Source: Yamagishiella unicocca
Lineage: Eukaryota > Chlorophyta > Chlorophyceae > Chlamydomonadales > Volvocaceae
DNA length: 64,000 nucleotides
Reading direction: 5' to 3'
Assembly: GCA_003116995.1 (NCBI GenBank)
Contig: BDSL01000020.1
Span: 186,001 to 250,000, forward strand
In this document: positions 56,810 through 64,000 of the stretch, in pieces
Layout: each line of letters starts with the position of its first letter
Position numbering within the stretch: the first letter of the stretch is position 1
Program-made: the position numbers and the translations under genes
Notes under the pieces: generated by a model
What the model saw: the letters and a program-made list of their open reading frames with translations, nothing else
Database searches by the model: none
Told to the model about the DNA's origin: nothing

Positions 56810-59800
56810 CTACCCAATCCTATGCAATCGCAGTAGCTCAGACTGCAAAGCTGTCACACGGAGGTCATTTAACGCGGACACCATGCACACAGCGGCATCC
56901 GGGTGGCTCCCTTCGTGGCCCACCCGCCAGCTGCCCTGCCGCTGCGAAGCGGCACCATTTCCTCCGAAGCCACTCCCAGCGCCAAAGTCTCCCGGGCCCT
57001 CGCATTGCTGCGTGTGCTGCCGCATTGGACAAGCTGCGAGGCGGTACACGTGTGGGAAAAACAAAACGCTCAATAGGGTTGGAGCGACGGAGTTGAGTTG
57101 CGTGATCGGCTACAGGTTGCCGGCCCGTCTGCTCAATCCCCCCCTCCTGCCCAGGCATGACGCTGAAGCCCCGCAACCGTCAGCTGCAATCCGTACACAC
57201 GCCACGTGTTTAACGACGGCTGTGGGTACAGCTGTTGTCACGGAAGGATCGGCAGCGCAACCCTTCCTGGTTACTCGCTCCAACCGCTCCACACCCACTG
57301 TTTGTTGCCTAAGCAAGCATCACCCGATTCACCGCCGACGCACTGCGCGTCCATGACTAATGGAGGGCGAATCGCCCAATTGGCTCAATTTCATAACCTT
57401 CCTACTCCTCGTCACCGCCACCATCCCGAGCAACAGCAGCGTCTTCCCGGCTCCCTCACCTGTTGCCACTCCCTCAGACGCCATCTCCGTGTCCGCTGCC
57501 ACCGCCCGCAGCCGCGCCTCCAATCGCGCCACCTCCGCCCTCACCTCCCCAGGGGCCGCCGACCCCGCCTCCAGCCGCGAGTACGACATCTTGCCCGGCC
57601 TCGCGCCGCTGTCGTACTCCCGCTCGTCCGCCGCGAACAGCCGCGCCCGCGTCGCCGGAGATGCGACAGCCACCTCGCCGCCGAGGGTACCCAACCTGCT
57701 GTCTGAAGGTCGCTGCGCCTCCTCACCCTCCTCCTGTTGCTGCTGCTGCTGCCGCTGCGCCTCTTCAACTTCCTGCCGCTGCTGCTGCTGCTGCTGCTGC
57801 TGGCCCCCCTGGGACGGCGGAAGCGGCGACGGTGGCGGCTGTAGCAGAAATCCGTAGTACAAGAGCGCCTCGTCGGGTCGCAGGTCGCCGTAGCTGATGC
57901 AGACCTGACGGCGGGAGGGCGGACGGGCGCGGGGCCGGTTTCTCTTGTGCGGCGGGCGGATGTGGTAGCATAGCAGCCGCATGTGTGACGCCTCGAGCCT
58001 TCGCACGCCGCCGGGGTCTGGTCCGGGCACACAGCCTGTGGACGCGTAGAGCAGCGCGTGCAGGGCAGCTGCTGTGCGTGCGCCCAAGTGCCGCACTTCG
58101 TTGCGCGATATTATCAGGTGCAACTCGACGGAGTCCATTCTCCGTCGCTTCAACCCGCAGCAAGCGAGCGCTCAACGCCACTGCCACCGCCGCAGCCACG
58201 TACGGCGGCCTGCCTCCTCCCCCCGCCCCCCCCCACCTCGTCTCCTGCCGATAGCTCCCGCCCCGCTACGAGCTCCAGAACCACACCCGAGCTGCCGGCG
58301 CCTCCAGCGGCGCCAACCTCCTCCCGAGGTGACAGCACCCTGAACCGCAGCTCGCTGGGTGTATGCCCGGCGGCACCGCTGTCGCCTGCGGCGGCGTGGG
58401 TTTGGTCTGTGTCGGGGTGGTGTCCGTGTTTCTGTACGGCATGGGGAATGGCGCGGCTGCGGCGTGTTTGCGGGAGCGCGAGCCACGGAGGGGGGCTCTG
58501 GGTCGCCTGTCCATCTGCCACACAGCAGAAGCAAAAAATATGCAGGCGTCATGAGCGCGGACGACGGCGACCAACAGCGCACGTTGCAACCGACGTGAGC
58601 GACTTGCCATTCAGCACCTGGCAGCAGGTGAGTCACTCATCCCACGCATGAAAGAAACGTGGGGCGCTAGGTCGCCCCTACGCCCACTGAAACGGTCGAG
58701 GCGGAGGGTGCTCTTCAGTTTTCCAAGCAATTTCGCGAGGCACTGTGGCGCTGGCTGGCCCCTACTTGCCCACTTTCTGCTACCTCATCTGCGCCGGCTG
58801 TGATCCCTCCCACACCCGCCTTTGTGTGCGCATCAACCTGCCCCGCGTTCGCCAATCCAAATCCAGCCCGACCCAGCCCCAGGCACCCAGCCCGATCCAA
58901 CCCGATCCAATCTGCGGCACCTGTGCAGTGGTTGGCCAGGTCAATCAGCGGTATGAGCAGCATGATGCCAGAGGGACCGGATATGGAGCGGCTGGTCACC
59001 TGGGCATGAGGTGCCCGGGCGGCAGCGGCCGGGGGCAGCGGCAGGTGAGGAGGGACGCTTTAGGAAAGCCCGTGTGAAGGAAGGAAGGGCGGTCAGGCCG
59101 GTGTTGCTTCCTCCGGCACCTGCTGATAACGGCCAAGAACCCGCTCCAGTTGGTGGATGAGGGAAGCAGTACGCACTAACATACGGTACATGGACCAGCG
59201 TTTGGAGGTTCTGAGGGATTTGCGGGGGGTGCAGGGCCAGGCCGGAGGGGCAAGGCAGGTCGGGGCGGGAAGGACCGGGGGCGGCGGTCTGGGACGGGCC
59301 GGCCTGCCCAGGAGGGGGGACTGACGCGCGACCGCTGGGCGCGAGGAGTGTCTGGTGCGGCGGCGTGAGTTGGCTGATGGAGGTGGTGAATGACGCAAAG
59401 AGGCGGGCGTCGCTGCATCGTCATGTGCCGAGCGCCAGTGGTCGGCTGTGGCCCCCCCGTTGCGATGGTAACGTGCAGTCGGCGAGTCGTGTTTGGTGTG
59501 TTGGCTGAGCGCGCCCTCCTGCAACCTGCAATTGAGCCGCAGCACCCCCGCACCTGATCGCCCTTGATGGGCACAGTAGGAACGAGCGCGGTGCACCGCA
59601 ACACTGGCATCATAAGCCCCAGCTGGCCGCCACAGACGCAGCGGTACCCATGACCCATACCGCCAAAACCACAACTCCACGCCCTCCGAAACCACGCCAT
59701 ATCAAAATTGACCGCTCCCCAAGGGCAGCAGCTCGACGCCGCTCGCGCCCCCATACCCACTCCTGCTGCACCCCACGCACGGGTTTCCCACCCACCACGG

Positions 59801-60536
59801 TTTCTCTCTCAACCGCCACTCCACAGCTTTCCCACCAATCCACCATGTGTTTTCTCCCAGCCGCAACCTCAGTGCTTCACCAGCCTTCCCACTACGTCCC
59901 GGCGTCCACCGCCTCACCATGCACGTAGCCCACGCGAACTCGGCCAGGCTGATACTGCGCCGCGGCACTGCGCGAGCCAGGGGCATCCGCACCGAGGGTG
60001 CGGCTCCAGACCACACCCGGCGCATCCAGGCCCGCTTGCCGGCGGCAAGCTGTCGCTGCGTGCGGCGACGGGGTTGCGGCCCAGAAAGCCAAGGACAAAT
60101 CACCAGGAGGTTTGCTTCGCTCTCTTAAGATGCACACCTCGTAATGGGGAATATGCATCTCTACACACAGGACCCACAAGTTTCTGGCCTCTCTTGTTCT
60201 CCTAGAACGTGAAGGGATAGAAGTTATTTCCCTGCTTCCCACCTCACATACACCCATGCGAGGCGCACACCGCAGGGCACAGCAGCACCTCCAGAGCCCC
60301 CCGCCCTCGTCGCAAAGCGCCCACCGTGCCCAGTCCCCATGCGCTGGCGCACCAGGTCCTCGCCCGCCAGCGCTGCTACCGCCTCCTCGGGGAGCTCCTC
60401 GACGCAGGAGGGCTGCCAGGGAAGGTGTGGAGCTGGCACGGCCGAGGCCGGGGCCGCGTCGTTGACGGTGGTAGCATCCGACGCGCCTGCGGCGGCGTTC
60501 CTGCTCAGGCCCCCGAGTGCCTCAGCCGCCTCCGCC

Positions 60537-60600
<64 letters not shown>

Positions 60601-62484
60601 GCGGTGGCGGCGGCAGGATGTCAAAGTACGGCCTAAACCGGGGGCGGGTGCGGTACCTCTCTCGCAGCAGCTGCACGGCCAGCTCCTGGGGGGACCGGGG
60701 GCGGCCAGGGTCGCGCAGCAGGGTCGCGCAGCGGTCACGACAGCAGGGTCGCGCAGCGGTCACGACAGCAGGGACGCTGACGCTCGTGGATGGGGCACGT
60801 AGCGAGGAAACACGGCTGTTGGAATGGCGCCAAGTGGACTGGGCGGGCAGTAGGACAGGGCGGCTGTGTGCTCGCGGCGCCCCGGGGGGCCCTGCCCTGC
60901 CCTGCCCAGTCCGTCCCTACCTCTTCGGGGCCCCCACCTTCCAGGACTCTCTAGCTCCCTACCCGGACGACCCCCGCATCCCCCCCGGGGGGGGGCCCAG
61001 CCCACCGGCGCGGTCTCCTCCGCGGTGCCTAGGGAGATCGCGGCCGACAGCGGCACCCGGACCAGCACCTCGCCCGCTGCCGCCGGAGCCGCGACGTACA
61101 GTCCGCGCACCCCGGACTGGCTGCGCCGCACCTCCACTCGGACCTGCAGCCGCCAGGCCGCATACACGTATGGGGCGGGCACGGGAGGAAAACCCTTGTG
61201 TCGGCACGTTAGAAATGGAATCGTCTAGGAAGTGATTGGTGCACGAATTGGGAGGGTGCGGGGGCGGAGAAGAGGCCTCGTGGACCAAGACCGATCGATG
61301 TGTAGGGGTGCAGGGGGGGGTTCGAGGGAAACCCGTGGATGTCCGAAAAAAACCCGTTTAAAACAGAACGGGTTTTTTGAACAGAAGTTTTGAGATGCAT
61401 GCTGGAGAACTGGGTTGAGGTGGGTTGGGGTAGTTGCTGGAGGGAGCAGTAGGGGCGGCAGCGCTGCGGGCACGAGGGGTGCGGTGGAACAGCGGAGCAG
61501 AGGAGGTTGGCACGGATAGGCACGTGGATAGGCACACGGATAGGCACACGGATAGATAGGATAGCAGGGGGGTCCAAAGGCATCGGAGGAGCTCGAAGCG
61601 TCTGGAAAAGTTTAGCAACCGGCTTTGCAATAGCTGTCAGATGTTACCGGTGGATGTGTGCGTGGCTCCTGGGGGGTGGAGTGACGGGGTGATGTGGGGT
61701 CAGGCAATGACAGCGACTGGGGCCGGGACCGGTTGCGAGGTTCGCCGCTTACGACAAGAGCCGTGATGCGGCTGCGTCTTTGGACAGTGTCGCAGCAGTT
61801 TTAGCCTTCGAAACCTTTATAAACACTAAACCTTAAACCCTTGCTGGCCTCCATAGGGCGTCAGCTCTCAGCAAGGCGCCAACGAAATGTCATGGAACAA
61901 GCTGAGCACGCATATCATCGCAACACCTATACAACCAGGCAGCAGTGCATCGAAACCAGCAGGTGTGTTGCACTACCGCTTTCGCTCGCCTGTGCGCTGT
62001 GCGTCGGCGGCGCCAAGCGTACACAGCGATGTATTTTAATCCATCGGACGTCCGGCTGACGGTACGACAGTGACGGCGGAGCTGGCATGTGGACGGAAAC
62101 CCACCCGGAGCTACTAAGCAGACCAAAACCCTAATGGCATTCCCTCGACTAGCGCCCCGTTCCCGACTTTTAGTTTTGATCGCAACGCAGCTGTACCTGC
62201 GAACCGAGCCCTACGAGCCATCGCACGAGGTCTAGCTCTGCCGAAGGTTGTGTTGCTGCTGCTGCCGCCGCTGCTGCCGCCGCCGCTGCAGCCGTTGTCG
62301 CCGTTGCCCCTGCATGTTCTTGAAGCTCAATAGTAGCTGGGTCCGTGCGGACCTTTGGGCTTGCGTCTGCGCTACTGGTGATGCTGGTGTATGAGACAGC
62401 GCTAACGGTCCCGGCGCCAGCGATAGCTGTACGTGTTGCGCTTGCGCAGAGAAGACCCAAAATGAGAAGAGCTGGAGTCCTCAT
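56810..62484 (-). CDS. SET-domain protein methyltransferase (Rubisco-LSMT/SETD type)
   Basis: Nine exons on the minus strand: 62197-62484, 61006-61143, 60353-60685, 59918-60055, 58921-58999, 58572-58617, 58237-58354, 57460-57904, 56810-57033, giving about 602 residues in phase. The SET core is recognisable: LDLVRWLVGLG joined to VEVRRSQSGVRGLYVA, GEVLVRVPLSAAISLG, the LSMT-type insert ELAVQLLRERY with FRPYFDILPPPP and LPWQPSCVEELP, SLAEFAWATCM joined to VTSRSI, IPLIDLANHCT (NH motif, Asn322-His323), LELVAGRELSAGDE joined to VCISYGDLRPDEALLYYGF. Such enzymes use SAM to methylate lysine or histidine of non-histone proteins. The N-terminus (MRTPALLILGLLCASATRT) could be a signal or organelle-targeting peptide. 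Polyalanine, polyglutamine and Glu-rich insertions are present. The 46-nt exon has a weak donor (GTCGCC) and is the least certain. The C-terminal exon may splice on at GTAGGA. Confidence 0.87.
60538..60597. repeat. CTG trinucleotide run, about 19-20 triplets
   Basis: A pure CTG run on the plus strand encodes about 20 alanines in the LSMT-type insert of the SET protein. It lies in frame inside the exon. Confidence 0.95.
61321..61425 (-). mobile_element. Retroelement 3'-end fragment in SET-gene intron 1
   Basis: Matches 38613-38700 (GAGGGAAACCCGTGGATGTC, CAGAAGTTTTGAGATGCATG, CTGGAGAACTGGGTTG), with a local duplication of AACGGGTTTTTT/AAAACAGAA. Same orientation as the kinase-intron copies. 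Confidence 0.85.
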
Positions 62485-63114
62485 TTATTTGGCCTATGTT
62501 AGGGTGACAAATGACCCGAACCACTATAATGCGCAGGGTTGCCTCACATGCACGACAACGGCCTTGTACGGAAACTCATGAAAATTGGCTTGGACGCCAA
62601 CTTCCCTTGCAACCATACATAACCCCGATAACATATGGGGGTATTACAATGGCAGGCGTATAATCTACGTAAGTTGACTGGGACAGGTACAGGAAGTGAA
62701 TTTCCTCCAATTGTTCCAGAATACCTGGCTACAAGAGCTTGCGGACTCAAAGCTTCGTGCGGAGAAATAGGCTGGTGGACCAGTGGCGGGTGGGTAGGAC
62801 TGCGTCTCCGCACCACTCTTTTGCGTCCTGCTGGCTACCTTGAGGGACTGGCTTCTCTAAAAGGTATGCCTTAGGGGCCTGGGGATGAGGGAAAATGTGC
62901 ATCCAGGAACCATGGATTTCTTGCGAAGCCTAGCGAAGGCGAAGACTTGGGTGTCACGGGCTTGGGTGTCACAAGGGTTGCTTGCTGGACAAATGATTTT
63001 TTATTTCCGTAGGTTTGCAGGGTCTTATACCCGCCTTGCGTTAGCGTCAGTTTTTGGGGATAATGTGAAAAAGGTTCGACCCACGCCTTCACACGCTCTG
63101 TCGGAACCTGCAGG
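62485..63114. promoter_or_regulatory. Divergent promoter region between the SET and MGCLCF genes
   Basis: 630 bp separate the two start codons. The region is A/T-richer around 62570-62650 (for example ATACATAACC). No specific element is assigned with confidence. Confidence 0.45.
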
Positions 63115-63719
63115 ATGGGCTGCTTGTGCTTTGGTGGAAAGGAGGACTTAGACGACCTTTCCGCACCCCTTGACCCGGCAGTGCCGAAGCCACGAACTGG
63201 TAAGGTTCGCGCCAGTTGGGTTTGGCTGCAGCTGTTTGCCTCTGACGAGCATGCGGAAAAGGGTTTGCTTTCTGATGTGATTACGTGCGAAACTGTGCAG
63301 TGTTGACGAGTCGCGTTCGCATACCTTGAATCGCTGTACTGAAGTCGCGCTGCCTTCCCACCTCCTGCTTCGCGGTGTCCCCTCCCGCCCCAGGCAACAA
63401 TTCCCAACGAGCAGGGAGCACTTCGGCACGTGGTGCAAACGGACAGCAGCTGCCGACCGCAGCCAGCGGCAGGGAAGCGCAATCGACGGCCAATGCAGCG
63501 GCGGCCAATGGCCTGCAGACCGCACCGTCTGCCGGACGCAGCGGAGCTCCAGGCATCGAGCAGCAACCTTCAGCGCGCGAAGCAGCTGCCGGCGCAGGGA
63601 TATACGGCGCAGGCACTGACGGCGCGGCTGCCGGGGGCAGCATGGCTCGGAGCATGTCGCGGAAGAAGCCCACCATTGTGATTCCGGGCTCACCTGACAG
63701 CCCGCCCGCCGCACCGAAG
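63115..63719 (+). CDS. N-terminal part of an unrecognised acylated protein (continues past the window)
   Basis: Exon 63115-63199 encodes MGCLCFGGKEDLDDLSAPLD and ends at a GTAAGG donor. It joins in phase 1 to exon 63394-63719, which ends at GTGTGT. The MGCxC start is typical of N-myristoylation at Gly2 with palmitoylation of Cys3/Cys5, suggesting membrane attachment. The second exon is Ala/Gly/Ser-rich and ends MARSMSRKKPTIVIPGSPDS. The functional domain must lie beyond the window, so I do not name a family. Confidence 0.6.
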
Positions 63720-64000
63720 GTGTGTGGCGACCAATGTCTTCCACCGGCATGGCCCCTCGAAACTAATCCGGCGGAGCTAGCAGCCCAGTTAGTGTGGAAT
63801 TGCGTCGACCGCGGCGTTCCGCGCTGGACGGCCGCCTGGAGGCGACTCCTGGGAGCGAGGGAGGGTGCTGCCTTAAGCGGATTCAGAGAGGGGCCTCCGG
63901 AGCGGTGTCGGGACGCGGCCTCGCAACACAGCAGCCCGGGGTTGTTACATTCCTGGGGAGGTTGATGCATGTCTTTGGGGGTTCGCCGCAATGGCGTGCG
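63720..64000 (+). other. Intron and possible next exon of the MGCLCF gene
   Basis: This starts at a GTGTGTGG donor. An open frame continues to about 63965, but no clear acceptor or domain is visible before the window ends. Confidence 0.35.

Overview
The window looks like nuclear DNA of a volvocine green alga (Chlamydomonas/Volvox relatives). The evidence is GC-rich genes broken into many short exons with GTGAG/GTGGG donors and CAG acceptors, candidate TGTAA polyadenylation signals, G/A/P/Q/S-rich protein insertions, an algal-type transmembrane kinase, an intron-bearing tRNA gene and abundant minisatellites. The gene models below were spliced by eye. Apart from the breaks named in the entries, reading phase is kept across the exon joins.

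Layout. (1) 431-8587, +: 13-exon Rsm22/METTL17-family mitoribosome assembly factor. (2) 10803-15898, +: unrecognised 1,050-residue low-complexity protein with one basic helix-like motif. (3) 15899-21217: gene-poor, with a CCAATAGTCC minisatellite and microsatellites. (4) 21218-34800, -: receptor-like transmembrane protein kinase, at least 22 exons, whose introns are full of minisatellites and repeat fragments. (5) 35319-36949, +: U-box protein, divergent from the kinase. (6) 38546-40652: a short retroposon interrupted by a 5'-truncated Penelope-like retroelement. (7) 43360-49975: about ten units of a 651-bp satellite, one carrying a clean insertion of the same short retroposon. (8) 52924-53163, -: tRNA-Lys, tRNA-Gly (with intron) and tRNA-Gln, separated by only 3 and 10 nt. 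(9) 53300-55750: minisatellites, one of them open in all six frames. (10) 56810-62484, -: SET-domain protein methyltransferase of the Rubisco-LSMT/SETD type. (11) 63115 to beyond the window edge, +: start of a protein with an acylation-type MGCLCF N-terminus.

The genes form no operon or shared pathway. The kinase/U-box pair and the SET/MGCLCF pair are divergent, with 518 and 630 bp between start codons. The most informative structural results are the nested retroposons with two sets of target-site duplications and an in-window empty-site relative, the compact tRNA cluster, the satellite's three-unit higher-order pattern, and a recurring CGGGTTTTCC-type motif in many introns.
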